Of a DNA stretch of 64,000 nucleotides, positions 33,045-41,729 are shown piece after piece. The notes beneath the pieces were generated by a model. That model saw nothing but the letters and a program-made list of their open reading frames with translations, searched no databases and was not told the origin of the DNA. The translations under genes and the position numbers were made by a program. This DNA comes from JAFGHJ01 sp964523975 (GTDB lineage: Bacteria > Hydrothermota > UBA3072). Positions within the stretch are counted from its first letter, which is position 1; the number at the start of each line of letters is the position of its first letter. The DNA is taken from positions 1 through 64,000 of the forward strand of contig CAZGBM010000002.1 in the NCBI GenBank assembly GCA_964523975.1, written 5' to 3'.

Positions 33045-35165
33045 ATGGAATGGCTTATTAGGAAAAGGTCAGGGAAAGTTGTTCCTTATAACAAAAAGAA
33101 TATAAGCGTTGCTATTTCCAAAGCGTTAAAAGCAATAGGAGCGAAGGAAGACGCCAACGCTATAACCAATCAGGTTGAAACTTCCCTTTACATGAATTTT
33201 TTCCGAATCGGCAATATCCCAACAGTAGAAGAAATTCAGAACTATGTAGAAGAAACTCTGATGCTGAGGAAGCTACCGGATGTAGCGAGAGCTTATATCC
33301 TTTACCGCGAAAAGAGAAATGAAGCTCGTAAGGTAGAAGATGTTTTCAGGGATGTTGAAGGGATAATGGGAAAATACTTAAAGAAAGAAGACTGGAGAGT
33401 TCAGGAAAATTCAAATATGAATTTTTCTCTCCAGGGATTGAATTTTTATGTTTCTTCTTCTGTTACCGCCCGGTACTGGTTAGGCAAGATTTATAGTCCC
33501 AGAATCAGAGAAGCTCACAGTAGCGGCGATTTTCATATTCACGATCTTGGCATACTCGGTCCTTATTGCGTTGGGTGGGACCTCCTGGATCTCTTAAGAG
33601 AGGGATTCAGAGGCATGAGCGGGAAAGTCGAATCTTCTCCTGCGAAACACTTAAGGAGTGCGCTTGGGCAGGTGGTTAACTTTATATATACTCTTCAGGG
33701 TGAGGCAGCAGGGGCGCAGGCTTTTTCTAACTTTGATACGCTCCTGGCTCCTTTTGTTAAGTTTGACGAATTATCTTATAAGGATACGAAGCAAGCTTTA
33801 CAGGAATTTTTATTTAATATAAATGTTCCTACCAGAGTTGGGTTCCAGACGCCTTTTTCTAATGTTACTCTGGATCTCAAAGTTCCGAAGAGTTTTAAGG
33901 ACAGAAAAGTTATAGTGGGAGGAAGAGAACAAAACGCAACTTACGGCGATTTTCAGAAAGAAATGAACATGATAAATAAAGCTTTCGCGGAATTAATGAT
34001 GGAGGGTGATGCAAAAGGAAGAATTTTTACTTTCCCTATTCCCACATATAATATAACAAAAGATTTCGAATGGGAGAATGAGGATCTTATACCGGTATGG
34101 GAAATGACCGGAAAGTATGGAATCCCTTACTTTAGTAATTTCGTTTCATCGGATATGGAACCTGAAGATGCAAGAAGTATGTGCTGTAGACTTCGTCTCG
34201 ATAAGAGAGAATTAAGAAAGAGAGGAGGAGGGCTTTTCGGCTCCAATCCTCTTACTGGTAGTATAGGTGTAGTAACAATAAATATTCCAAGGGTAGCATA
34301 CCTTTCTGGTGATGAGGAAGAATTTTTTGATCGCCTTTCCAATATTATGGAAACAGCGAAGGAGTCGTTAGAGCTGAAGCGAAAAATTGTAGAGGATTTT
34401 ACAAAAGAAGGATTGTATCCTTATACAAGATACTACTTACGAGAGATAAAAAAAGCTATAGGGGCTTACTGGGCAAATCATTTCTCCACGATAGGGTTGA
34501 TTGGGATGAATGAAGCCTGTGTAAATATGTTCGGGAAAGGGCTTTTGACTCCCGAGGGAAGTGAATGGGCGCGGAAAGTGCTTGAGTTTATGTTAGAGAA
34601 AATTTCAGAATTTCAGGAAGAGACGGGAAACCTTTATAATCTCGAAGCGTCACCAGCGGAGAGTGCTTCATACCGCCTTGCGAGGGCTGATAAGGAAAGA
34701 TTCCCGGATATTTATACAAAGGGCAAAGCCTATCCGTATTACACGAATTCCGTACATCCTCCTGTTGACGAAGTGGAAGATGCCTTTAGTCTTCTTGAGC
34801 ATCAGGATCCGTTACAGGTTTTATTTACGGGAGGAACAGTCGTTCATATCTTTTTGGGAGAATCTATTGAAGATTGGAGGATGGTAAGAGACCTTACCAG
34901 AAAAATAGTAGAGAGATTTTCTCTGCCTTACTTCAGCTTCACTCCGACTTTCTCAATATGTCCTGTGCATGGTTACATAAAGGGAGAGCATTTTTATTGT
35001 CCGTATCCTCACACAGAAGAAGAGTTGGAAGAATTTGGCGATGTTGCGGAACTAAACAGAAAGCAACTTACGGAAATGCAGAAAGGTTCTTACAAAAAAC
35101 TTAAAGAAGAAAACAAGGAAAAAGACAAGAAAGAATTGAAAGTATTTTTAAACAAAGCAAAATAA
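33045..35165 (+). CDS. nrdD: Anaerobic ribonucleoside-triphosphate reductase, main subunit without glycyl-radical domain
   Basis: This 706-residue class III reductase makes deoxynucleotides without oxygen. An N-terminal ATP-cone (residues 1-90, RKRSGKVVPYNKKNI) gives allosteric control, followed by the ten-strand barrel (for example INVPTRVGFQTPFSN, CCRLRLDKRELRKRG). The protein ends with CPVHGYIKGEHFYCPYPH and a charged tail (EENKEKDKKELK). The radical-glycine segment that should follow is missing here and is encoded by a separate ORF 16 bp downstream. The start follows AAAGGAGGG. The pair should act as a complex. Confidence 0.95.
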   Translation: MEWLIRKRSGKVVPYNKKNISVAISKALKAIGAKEDANAITNQVETSLYMNFFRIGNIPTVEEIQNYVEETLMLRKLPDVARAYILYREKRNEARKVEDVFRDVEGIMGKYLKKEDWRVQENSNMNFSLQGLNFYVSSSVTARYWLGKIYSPRIREAHSSGDFHIHDLGILGPYCVGWDLLDLLREGFRGMSGKVESSPAKHLRSALGQVVNFIYTLQGEAAGAQAFSNFDTLLAPFVKFDELSYKDTKQALQEFLFNINVPTRVGFQTPFSNVTLDLKVPKSFKDRKVIVGGREQNATYGDFQKEMNMINKAFAELMMEGDAKGRIFTFPIPTYNITKDFEWENEDLIPVWEMTGKYGIPYFSNFVSSDMEPEDARSMCCRLRLDKRELRKRGGGLFGSNPLTGSIGVVTINIPRVAYLSGDEEEFFDRLSNIMETAKESLELKRKIVEDFTKEGLYPYTRYYLREIKKAIGAYWANHFSTIGLIGMNEACVNMFGKGLLTPEGSEWARKVLEFMLEKISEFQEETGNLYNLEASPAESASYRLARADKERFPDIYTKGKAYPYYTNSVHPPVDEVEDAFSLLEHQDPLQVLFTGGTVVHIFLGESIEDWRMVRDLTRKIVERFSLPYFSFTPTFSICPVHGYIKGEHFYCPYPHTEEELEEFGDVAELNRKQLTEMQKGSYKKLKEENKEKDKKELKVFLNKAK

Positions 35166-35181
35166 GGTAAAAGGAGTTATT

Positions 35182-35358
35182 TTGATAGAAGAATTGAAAA
35201 AAAACGAAATTGACCTTAAAGAAAAAGTAATGACCGTGAAAACCGAAGTTTATTCGAGAGTAGTTGGTTACTATAGACCGATTCAAGATTGGAACGAAGG
35301 CAAGAGAGAAGAATTTAAAGAGAGAAGATATTTGAAAATAGAAGAAGAAAAAGAGTAG
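35182..35358 (+). CDS. Separate glycyl-radical domain of NrdD
   Basis: This 58-residue ORF starts with TTG at 35182, 5 nt after AAGGAG, and ends at the TAG just before nrdG. It contains EVYSRVVGYYRPIQDWNEGK then REEFKERRYL, the standard C-terminus of class III reductases, with Gly29 (in RVVGYYRP) as the radical site. The reading frame differs from that of the NrdD gene, whose stop is 16 bp upstream. No single frame joins them. A split gene with its own ribosome-binding site is the simplest reading; a recent frameshift or sequencing error is the alternative. Confidence 0.85.
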   Translation: MIEELKKNEIDLKEKVMTVKTEVYSRVVGYYRPIQDWNEGKREEFKERRYLKIEEEKE

Positions 35359-36048
35359 GTGATCAAGTCTTTTTTAGGCAGCAGCATAATAGAGTACCCC
35401 GGTAAAATCTCATCAGTAGTTTTTATAGGTGGATGTAATTTGAGATGCCCTTTTTGTTATAATCCCGATCTAGTTTTACCTGAACTTGTAGAGAAACTGT
35501 CTGATATTTCTGAAGATGAAGTTATAAAAAAACTGAAAGAAAGAAAAGGGTTTATCGACGGAGTATCTTTTACGGGAGGAGAACCACTTCTTGCACCTGG
35601 ACTTATGTCTTTTCTTAAAAGAGTTAAAGACGAGATAGGAATTAAAGTAAAAATCGATACGAATGGAACTTTACCCGACAGATTGAAAACTGCGCTGCCT
35701 TTTATTGATTATATATCGATGGATATAAAATCTTCGCCGGAGAAATATCCTGTTGCTACCGGAAATAATACAGAATTTAAAAAAGTGGAAGAAAGTATTG
35801 AAATAATAAAAGGTATTGAAAATTATGAATTCAGAACTACAATGGTGCCCGGTATTGTGGATAAGGATGATATTAAAAAAATATGTGAAAAGATTGGTCC
35901 CGTGAGAAAATATGTACTTCAGGGTTTTAAAAACAGAAAAACTCTTTCTCCGGAATTTTCGGGAAAATCACCTTACCTAAAGAAATATTTGAAAGAAGCT
36001 TCTCTGGATTTAAAAGAGTGTGCCGGTATAGTCGAGATTCGAGAATAA
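35359..36048 (+). CDS. nrdG: Anaerobic ribonucleotide reductase activase (radical SAM)
   Basis: This 229-residue radical SAM enzyme creates the glycyl radical on NrdD using S-adenosylmethionine. The cluster motif is FIGGCNLRCPFCYNPD (CxxxCxxC), and VSFTGGEPLL and VKIDTNGTLP follow. The gene starts with GTG immediately after the TAG of the small glycyl-radical ORF (0 bp), and the codon reads as valine/initiator before IKSFLGSS. The context, activating its adjacent substrate, is normal for nrdD-nrdG. Confidence 0.93.
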   Translation: MIKSFLGSSIIEYPGKISSVVFIGGCNLRCPFCYNPDLVLPELVEKLSDISEDEVIKKLKERKGFIDGVSFTGGEPLLAPGLMSFLKRVKDEIGIKVKIDTNGTLPDRLKTALPFIDYISMDIKSSPEKYPVATGNNTEFKKVEESIEIIKGIENYEFRTTMVPGIVDKDDIKKICEKIGPVRKYVLQGFKNRKTLSPEFSGKSPYLKKYLKEASLDLKECAGIVEIRE

Positions 36049-36067
36049 ATATCGTACCCTATCGCTC

Positions 36068-36116
36068 GCCCCGTGGAATAGAAGAAACTACCTGATGAAC
36101 TCCTATTCCACGGGGC
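36068..36116. other. Perfect 14-bp stem-loop after nrdG
   Basis: Arms GCCCCGTGGAATAG (36068-36081) and its complement (36103-36116) flank a 21-nt loop. The stem is GC-rich but no T-run follows on the plus strand. It may end or stabilise the nrdDG message, or be the left edge of the dispersed element that begins here. Confidence 0.7.
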
Positions 36117-36325
36117 AAGCAAAGCCGCTAAAAAGTAAAGATCAAATATCAAAATGTAAAATTACAGATCAAAATTCAAAAATGAATAAAAAAGAAACAA
36201 CAAATCACACGAATAGCACAAATATTAACAAAACAGACATTATTTTCTATATTAATAAAAATGATTATTCTTGATTTATTTGTGAAATTTGTGCAATTTG
36301 TTGTTAAAAAATGGGTTGTTGGGTG
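36115..36325. repeat. Dispersed ~210-bp intergenic element, copy 1
   Basis: This stretch matches 53788-54004 along its length: the GCAAAGCC start, the AAATATCAAAATGTAAAAT words, AACAACAAATCACACG (36196 on), AATAAAAATGATT, and the end TTTGTGCAATTTGTTGTT followed by AAAAAATGGGTTGTTGGG. The part from 36196 to 36305 has inverted ends (AACAACAAAT ... ATTTGTTGTT). The left arm repeats AT-rich words found near 9.7 kb. No coding sequence is evident. Confidence 0.75.
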
Positions 36326-36405
36326 AAAAACAATAAAAACTCTGTGCTCTCTGTGGTAAAAAATTTCTGGAGTGGTGGGTATATGGGCTCTGTGTTTTTT
36401 TGTCT

Positions 36406-36822
36406 TTAATTTTTAGTTTTTTTTATACTTACAATTTCCGGTAAAAGAGAACCACTCTTTAATATTTTTTTATCGACAAATAAGAATATAAGAAAGTATA
36501 AAAACATAAGTCCCATACCCAATAAAAAACCAGCAAGGTCTGTACTCCAGATTTTCTTTCCCAGGAGCACTCCTCCTATAAGAAAAAAAAGAGGGAGACC
36601 AAAATTTAAAAAGGTGGCTATAAAAAAGTTTCTTTTTTTTGTCCCAATCTGCACAATATCTCCTTCTTCTGCACCTTTTTCGTTTTTGCAAACTAATTCT
36701 CTTCCATTTTTGTCTATACGACAAAAGTTGGAAAATTCGCAGGAATCACAGTTGTCCGGAAGGGCTATAAGTACAGTTGCTCTATTTTTATTTGTTTTGA
36801 TAACTTTTCCTGTTTCTTTCAT
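36406..36822 (-). CDS. rseC: RseC family protein
   Basis: This 138-residue membrane protein belongs to the SoxR-reducing system / RseC family. The N-terminal cytoplasmic domain contains CDSCEFSNFC and a further Cys in LVCKNE, possibly for an Fe-S cluster. Two transmembrane helices (FLNFGLPLFFLIGGVLLG and LLGMGLMFLYFLIFLF) follow. In other bacteria RseC accompanies RnfABCDGE or sigma-E regulators; neither is seen in the window. It stands downstream of cysE-cysK in the same direction, separated by a repeat-bearing gap (36823-37041). Confidence 0.85.
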   Translation of the reverse strand: MKETGKVIKTNKNRATVLIALPDNCDSCEFSNFCRIDKNGRELVCKNEKGAEEGDIVQIGTKKRNFFIATFLNFGLPLFFLIGGVLLGKKIWSTDLAGFLLGMGLMFLYFLIFLFVDKKILKSGSLLPEIVSIKKTKN

Positions 36823-36893
36823 AGAATTTTTCCCACAAGAGATATTGGGCTATCCGCTTTCCGCTAAACCCAACCCCACAAACCATTTTTCAA

Positions 36894-36965
36894 CATGTAG
36901 AAAATGTAGAACCTGTAGTTTTTTGTTTTTAATTCTATATAGACTACATGACCTACATGTGTAAA
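36894..36965. repeat. CTACATGT-type phrase repeat
   Basis: ACATGTAGAAAATGTAGAAC lies on one side and GACTACATGACCTACATGTG on the other, forming an imperfect inverted pair. Relatives occur at 466-492 and 50550-50585. The rest of the 219-bp gap shows no gene. Confidence 0.55.
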
Positions 36966-37041
36966 CTTTTTTGTTTTCTCTGCGGTTAGCAGTGAGAGGT
37001 AAGCCGGAAGCGGTTTATTACCTGCCCACTATTTTCCAATT

Positions 37042-37962
37042 TCATTCAAACAATTCCGTGCTGAGGTAACGCTCTCCTGTATCGGGTAAGATTACAACCA
37101 CCTTTTTTTCTTTAGGCAAATCTTTTGCGACTTTTAAAGCAGCCCAGACCGCAGCACCGGATGAAATTCCGGCGAAGATGCCTTCTTCTTTAGCAAGGCG
37201 TCTTGTAGTTAGAAAAGCGTCTTCATCTCTGACGGTTATAATTTCATCTATTGTTTTCTTATTTAAAACTTCGGGGATAAAGCCTGCGCCTATGCCCTGG
37301 ATTTTGTGGGAGCCAGGATTACCTCCCGAGAGCACAGGAGAATCTTCCGGCTCCACAGCGACGATGAGAATTTTTCTGTCTTTGATTTCTTTCTTAAGAA
37401 CTTCACCAACACCGGTTATGGTACCGCCTGTTCCTACACCTGCGACGAAAACATCTATTTCGGGAACTTGTTTTAGAATCTCTTGGGCAGTTGTTTCTCT
37501 ATGCGTTTCAGGATTTGCCGGATTGGTGAATTGTCCGGGGCAAAAATATCCTTTTTTTTCTGTTAAATCTTTCGCTTTCTCGACTGCACCCTTCATCCCT
37601 TTTTCCCCTGGAGTCAAAAGAACTTCGGCTCCAAGAGCTTTTAATATCTTTATTCTTTCTTTACTCATCGAATCAGGCATAACCAAAATTAACCTGTAAC
37701 CTTTAACAGTTGATACATAAGCAAGTCCGATACCTGTGTTGCCGCTTGTAGATTCAATCAGCGTATCTCCAGGATTTATTTTTCCTTTCTTTTCTGCTTT
37801 TTCAATCATGTGGAGGGCTATTCTGTCTTTGATGGACCCGAGGGGATTAAAGAACTCAAGTTTGCAATAAATTTCGGCAGAGTTTTTGCCTGGGATGTTG
37901 TTCAACTTAACAACTGGTGTGTCGCCGATCAGTTCCAGAATATTGTTTGCGACTTTAGCCAT
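37042..37962 (-). CDS. cysK: Cysteine synthase (O-acetylserine sulfhydrylase)
   Basis: This 306-residue PLP enzyme makes cysteine from O-acetylserine and sulfide. The PLP lysine lies in PLGSIKDRIAL (about residue 42), and STSGNTGIGLAYV, GTGGTITGVGEV (phosphate loop) and GISSGAAVWAA are typical of CysK. Length is standard. It starts directly after cysE (0 bp), which provides its substrate. The two form a complete cysteine pathway. Confidence 0.96.
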   Translation of the reverse strand: MAKVANNILELIGDTPVVKLNNIPGKNSAEIYCKLEFFNPLGSIKDRIALHMIEKAEKKGKINPGDTLIESTSGNTGIGLAYVSTVKGYRLILVMPDSMSKERIKILKALGAEVLLTPGEKGMKGAVEKAKDLTEKKGYFCPGQFTNPANPETHRETTAQEILKQVPEIDVFVAGVGTGGTITGVGEVLKKEIKDRKILIVAVEPEDSPVLSGGNPGSHKIQGIGAGFIPEVLNKKTIDEIITVRDEDAFLTTRRLAKEEGIFAGISSGAAVWAALKVAKDLPKEKKVVVILPDTGERYLSTELFE

Positions 37963-38832
37963 TTATTCCCTTTTTCTTTTTTCCAAGCGGGGATGCTCGG
38001 CAACAAAGACCGACGTATAGTCAGGAATATTTTCGGTAATCCAGGAATTGGCTCCGATGTTCACATGATTGCCGATTTTTACGGGTCCCAGGATTTTGGC
38101 GCCTGCTCCGATTACAATATGATTGCCTATATCAGGATGCCTTTTGTAACCCTTTTTAACCTTTTCTTCTCCGTTTTTTTCGAAGTGAAGAACTCCGAGA
38201 GTAACATCCTGATAGATACGCACCCAGTCTCCGATTACAGAAGTTTCGCCAATTACCACACCTGTACCGTGGTCTATAAAAAAGAAATTGCCGATTTTTG
38301 CTCCGGGGTGGATATCGATTCCGGTTTCACAATGAATGACTTCGGAAAGCTCCCGGGCGTATCCGCCCGCTCCTAACGAATACAAAAGATTGGATATCCG
38401 ATGAATTTCAATAGCGAGAAAACCTGGATAGGAACGTATAATTTCAGTATAGGTTCTGGCAGCAGGGTCTCCTAAATAAGCAGCTTTGACATCCCTTTTT
38501 AGTTGCTCTCTTATGCGTCCTAAATTTTCTAAGACCTTACCGACAGTTTTGTCTACTTCTTTTTTGTTTTCGATGTAAGGGCTTATTCCCTCAGAAAAGA
38601 GCTTGCCCAAGTCTTCAATTTTCGAAGCAAGCTCCTTGACGTTTTCTTTCTTTGCAAGGTAGCCGCAATTCCAGTATTTTGGGAAGAGCACCTGCTTTAT
38701 CAAGTTTATCTCTTCAAAAGTATAGTACCTTGAGGAGAAGTTTTTGGTTAGCGATGTAATAAAAGGAGTCTTATCTTTACTGTAAGATAAAAACAGATTT
38801 TTGCTCGCTTTACTGCCCCTTTTTAAACTCAT
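37963..38832 (-). CDS. cysE: Serine O-acetyltransferase
   Basis: This 289-residue enzyme acetylates serine with acetyl-CoA for cysteine synthesis. The C-terminal half is a left-handed beta helix with hexapeptide repeats and the conserved IHPGAKIGNFFFIDHGTG and VIGETSVIGDWVRIYQDVTL, where the His are catalytic. The N-terminal half (about 150 residues) is alpha-helical and longer than in the minimal family; this is like the larger EpsC/SatA form. Operon with cysK. Confidence 0.93.
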   Translation of the reverse strand: MSLKRGSKASKNLFLSYSKDKTPFITSLTKNFSSRYYTFEEINLIKQVLFPKYWNCGYLAKKENVKELASKIEDLGKLFSEGISPYIENKKEVDKTVGKVLENLGRIREQLKRDVKAAYLGDPAARTYTEIIRSYPGFLAIEIHRISNLLYSLGAGGYARELSEVIHCETGIDIHPGAKIGNFFFIDHGTGVVIGETSVIGDWVRIYQDVTLGVLHFEKNGEEKVKKGYKRHPDIGNHIVIGAGAKILGPVKIGNHVNIGANSWITENIPDYTSVFVAEHPRLEKRKRE

Positions 38833-39011
38833 ACCATAACCCCTATAACATATAAATAAACATTCTTAATTGTCAAGACTCTAAACACTCTCACCAAAGC
38901 CACCAACCGGAATTTTAACCTTGCAGAAAGCATGTATATGATTACCAAACACTTAGTTTTGCAAACAGATGTTTTGGAGTTTGCGAATGATTTATTATAA
39001 TAAAAACATGC

Positions 39012-39040
39012 TTGACAGAAGGGTTGTTTTTTATTACAAT
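39012..39040 (+). promoter_or_regulatory. Promoter upstream of the 288-residue lipoprotein gene
   Basis: TTGACA (39012-39017) and TACAAT (39035-39040) are 17 bp apart; the leader is about 110 nt. The surrounding gap (38833-39157) shows no other gene; an open frame on the minus strand lacks coding character. Confidence 0.65.
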
Positions 39041-39157
39041 GAAGACATAAGGCGACGATAGCGTGTTTATAAAGAATGTGTTTTGACATAAGAAAAGTTT
39101 TTTGTATTCCGGAAAAGGGAAAAAGATGATAAGCAAAATTAATTCAAGGGGGTTTAA

Positions 39158-40024
39158 ATGATTAATAAAAAAAGTTTTGTCTCAATTGTCAAAATTTCAT
39201 TAGCGCTGGTTTTTTTAGCGGGGATTTTTTCTTGCTGTCGTAAAGAAGTAGAAGAAAAATTGATAAGTGTGGACGAATGTCTTACCATGCAACCGGCGCT
39301 AAAATTTGACGAAAAAATACCTCAACGATATACAATAACCTCAACTTTGTATAATAGAGATATGGAGGGAAATATCGTAGGCACTATACAAATAACAGGA
39401 AGGTTTACTCGTTTCGTAGAAAGCGGAGAAGTTCGCTGCAGATGGAGCGATGTTAGAATGACGTCATCTAAGGACACTTTGGGTGAATACCCGGACGGAA
39501 AGCCTCTGGATTATATGGAAGGGTTTTCTTATGTTCTTTCCGGGGAGATACTGAACGAAGATTTTTACAAAGATTTTCCAGAAGAAGACATGACTTATAT
39601 GAAAACGCTCATCTGGGATACTCCGTGGATTGAGGTCGCGTATGTCGCTATCGACTCGGCTGAGTATAATAAAACCCTTTTTTCTGCTGACCTGGAAGAG
39701 AAAAAAGTTCAAGTGCAGAATTTTGCATTGTTGAAAATGAAAAATTTAAAATTGAAATGGGTTGGTATTTCAAAGAGAAATGATGAGATATGTGCCTTGA
39801 TAGAATTTAAATCCCTTTCGAATCCCGTAGAATCAAAATCAAAAGAATTGAGCGTTAAAGGCAGATCCTGTTATTGGGGTAGCTTTTGGGTGTCGTTGGA
39901 TGATCACCAGGTTGAATATGCCGAATTCAATGAAGATGTTATAATGGAAATGACTTTACCTGGTTTTCCTAATGGGCAATTATTGAACATGCAGAGGGAA
40001 GTAGCGTTTAATAGGATGAGATAA
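39158..40024 (+). CDS. Lipoprotein of unknown function
   Basis: This 288-residue protein has signal peptide SIVKISLALVFLAGIFSC, with the Cys as lipidation site. The mature part, starting KEVEEKLISVDECL, is largely beta, with no recognised motif. It has four Cys or more in the mature domain, some in GEVRCRW and GRSCYWGS. A ribosome-binding site (AAGGGGG) precedes the ATG. The ROK kinase gene follows; both are on the plus strand and could be cotranscribed. I do not recognise the family; envelope location is the only inference. Confidence 0.8.
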   Translation: MINKKSFVSIVKISLALVFLAGIFSCCRKEVEEKLISVDECLTMQPALKFDEKIPQRYTITSTLYNRDMEGNIVGTIQITGRFTRFVESGEVRCRWSDVRMTSSKDTLGEYPDGKPLDYMEGFSYVLSGEILNEDFYKDFPEEDMTYMKTLIWDTPWIEVAYVAIDSAEYNKTLFSADLEEKKVQVQNFALLKMKNLKLKWVGISKRNDEICALIEFKSLSNPVESKSKELSVKGRSCYWGSFWVSLDDHQVEYAEFNEDVIMEMTLPGFPNGQLLNMQREVAFNRMR

Positions 40025-40042
40025 AAATTAAAAAATGCAAGG

Positions 40043-40183
40043 ATGAAGAGAAAGTTAATATTCTTTTTGGTAATGCCTTTATTTGTTGTATTCTATTTCA
40101 ATATTTACTACCAGACTGAAAAAGAATTTGTTGTTAATGGCTTTCTGGAAAAGGGCGTTTTATGGGTTTATATGGCGGGATAG
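40043..40183 (+). CDS. Possible small membrane protein
   Basis: This 46-residue frame begins MKRKLIFFLVMPLFVVFYFN and contains a single hydrophobic helix. It overlaps the start of the ROK gene by 22 bp. The ATG follows AAGG at only 2 nt, so translation is uncertain. It fills the gap after the lipoprotein. It may be a real small protein or chance. Confidence 0.25.
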   Translation: MKRKLIFFLVMPLFVVFYFNIYYQTEKEFVVNGFLEKGVLWVYMAG

Positions 40184-41061
40184 AAGGCGGTGGGACAAAA
40201 TTCGTCTGTGCTGTAGGTTCCGGTCCTAAAGATACACGAGATATATTTCGGCTTAAGACAACATCTCCCGAAGAAACAATTGATAGAATAATTGAATATT
40301 TTAGAGAACAGAATAAAAAAGAGCGATTATCGGCTATCGGTATCGGCTCTTTTGGTCCGGTTGATTTAAATAGAAAATCTCCTACTTATGGGTATATAAC
40401 GGCTACACCAAAAACCAGCTGGCAGAATACTAACCTTTTAGGGAAAATTAGAGATGCTTTCAATATTCCTGTAGGGTTTGATACGGATGCGAACGCTGCT
40501 GCTTTCGGGGAACACCAATGGGGTGCAGCCAGAGGACTAACCAATTTCGTTTATCTTACAATCGGATGCGGTGTAGGTGGCGGAGGGATGATAAACGGTG
40601 AGCTTTTGCATGGTCTTCAGCACCCCGAGATGGGACATATTTTCATTCCGCATGACGACAAGGAGGATCCATACGAAGGAGTATGTCCGTTTCACAAGGA
40701 TTGCTTCGAGGGTTTGGCATCCGGTTCATCCATAAAAGCCCGGTGGGGGAAACCGGGAGAAGAATTGAGTGAAGCCCATCCGGCGTGGAAATTGGAAGCA
40801 AAATATATTTCGCTTGCTTTGATAAACTACATCTGTACTTTGTCTCCCCAGCGTATTATTGTTGGTGGGGGAGTTATGAAACAAAAGAAATTACTACCAT
40901 TAATACATAAAAGAGTCAGGAAAAAACTGAACGATTATATTCGAGTGCAGGAAATAACCGAAAATATCGAAAAATATATTGTTTTGCCGGAGTTGGGAGA
41001 CAGGGCTGGCGCACTCGGCGCTATCGCGTTAGCGAAAAGAGAATTCGGGAAACAAAGATAA
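40162..41061 (+). CDS. ROK family sugar kinase (fructokinase type)
   Basis: This 299-residue ATP-dependent kinase has phosphate loop GGIEGGGTKFVCAV, catalytic-region GFDTDANAAAFGE (the Asp activates the sugar hydroxyl), and GCGVGGGGMINGELLHG. The zinc site HPEMGHIFIPHD ... VCPFHKDCFEG has the His/Cys ligands typical of the fructokinase/mannokinase subgroup. The sugar is probably fructose, with other hexoses possible. No sugar transporter or sucrose gene is near, so the physiological role is unclear. Confidence 0.85.
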   Translation: MGLYGGIEGGGTKFVCAVGSGPKDTRDIFRLKTTSPEETIDRIIEYFREQNKKERLSAIGIGSFGPVDLNRKSPTYGYITATPKTSWQNTNLLGKIRDAFNIPVGFDTDANAAAFGEHQWGAARGLTNFVYLTIGCGVGGGGMINGELLHGLQHPEMGHIFIPHDDKEDPYEGVCPFHKDCFEGLASGSSIKARWGKPGEELSEAHPAWKLEAKYISLALINYICTLSPQRIIVGGGVMKQKKLLPLIHKRVRKKLNDYIRVQEITENIEKYIVLPELGDRAGALGAIALAKREFGKQR

Positions 41062-41063
41062 TA

Positions 41064-41160
41064 GGATGCAGATAAACGCAGATTGACAGGATTTATTATT
41101 GTTTTTTCAAACCCATCGCAACACACAACAGTTAACCACTGATTTTCGCAGATAAACACG
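41064..41160. repeat. CAGATAAACGCAGATT-type phrase repeats
   Basis: GGATGCAGATAAACGCAGAT with GACAGGATTT (41064-41094) and ACCACTGATTTTCGCAGATA with AACACGGAT (41132-41161) are two variants of the same phrase. Similar GACAGGATTAACA words occur at 51-74 and 47762-47775. Gap otherwise empty. Confidence 0.55.
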
Positions 41161-41280
41161 GATATATTTTACTGGGAAATTAACTTTTTGCCTTTAGTTG
41201 TTGGTCTAAAAAAAGAAACTTATGCTCTTTTCGTTCTTTAAAATAGTTTTTAAGTTTTGGATGTAGTTGGTGTGGGGTGA

Positions 41281-41315
41281 AACTAAAAGCAAAAGGCGAA
41301 CCACTAAGAGTTTAG
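41281..41315. repeat. AAAAGGCGAAC-type phrase repeat, second copy
   Basis: AAAAGGCGAACCACTAAGAG with following TTTAG is about 80 percent identical to the copy at 10121-10154. It reaches the end of the DUF3795 gene. Confidence 0.55.
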
Positions 41316-41317
41316 TT

Positions 41318-41662
41318 TTATATATTTTTTCTTATCTCTTCCAGAGATTTTTTCGCATGGGGAGCCATATCGAAGAATTTGTTAAGTTTTTCGCAAATAT
41401 AATCTTCACAATAAGCGCAATTTTTAACAGTTTTCTCTATTGCGCAGGCTCTTATTTCACAAATTCCGCAATAGCCTATATGCCTGCCATTTTTTGACAG
41501 ACATGCATCGCAGTTTATATCTTCATTTTTAAAGTCATGTTTAAATTCTTTAGACCACTGCTTTGCGGTTTTCTCTCTCTCGACATCATCGTCATTTTGT
41601 GTTGCAATAAAGGCCGGGCAATCGCTGCATACTAGGCCACAAAAAGCAATTATTTTATCCAT
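41318..41662 (-). CDS. DUF3795 cysteine-rich protein
   Basis: This 114-residue protein has the DUF3795 pattern: CGLVCSDCPAFIAT at the start, then NCDACLSKNG, YCGICEIRACAIEKTV and CAYCEDYIC. The eleven or so cysteines probably bind zinc or an Fe-S cluster. The function of the family is unknown; it is common in anaerobes. A clear AAGGAG site precedes the ATG. It lies next to the parS site at the end of rsmG, 44 bp upstream of its start codon. Confidence 0.85.
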   Translation of the reverse strand: MDKIIAFCGLVCSDCPAFIATQNDDDVEREKTAKQWSKEFKHDFKNEDINCDACLSKNGRHIGYCGICEIRACAIEKTVKNCAYCEDYICEKLNKFFDMAPHAKKSLEEIRKNI

Positions 41663-41705
41663 ATTTTTCTCCTTGGATTTACCGGTTGTTTTTTATAAGT
41701 ATTTT

Positions 41706-41729
41706 GTAATGTTTCACGTGAAACATTAC
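41706..41729. promoter_or_regulatory. parS site 1 (ParB-binding centromere)
   Basis: TGTTTCACGTGAAACA (41710-41725) is an exact match to the parS consensus (TGTTNCACGTGAAACA), lying within a perfect 24-bp palindrome. It overlaps the stop codon of rsmG (41726-41728). Confidence 0.92.

Noticed and set aside
35101..35182. NrdD split read as a simple frameshift
   Set aside because: Not excluded, but the main frame stops on a clear charged tail and the small ORF has its own Shine-Dalgarno site; one indel would not give a normal family sequence between the two parts.
38829..39136. Open frames on the minus strand upstream of cysE
   Set aside because: Biased composition, no start signals, and the region carries a strong plus-strand promoter; treated as non-coding.
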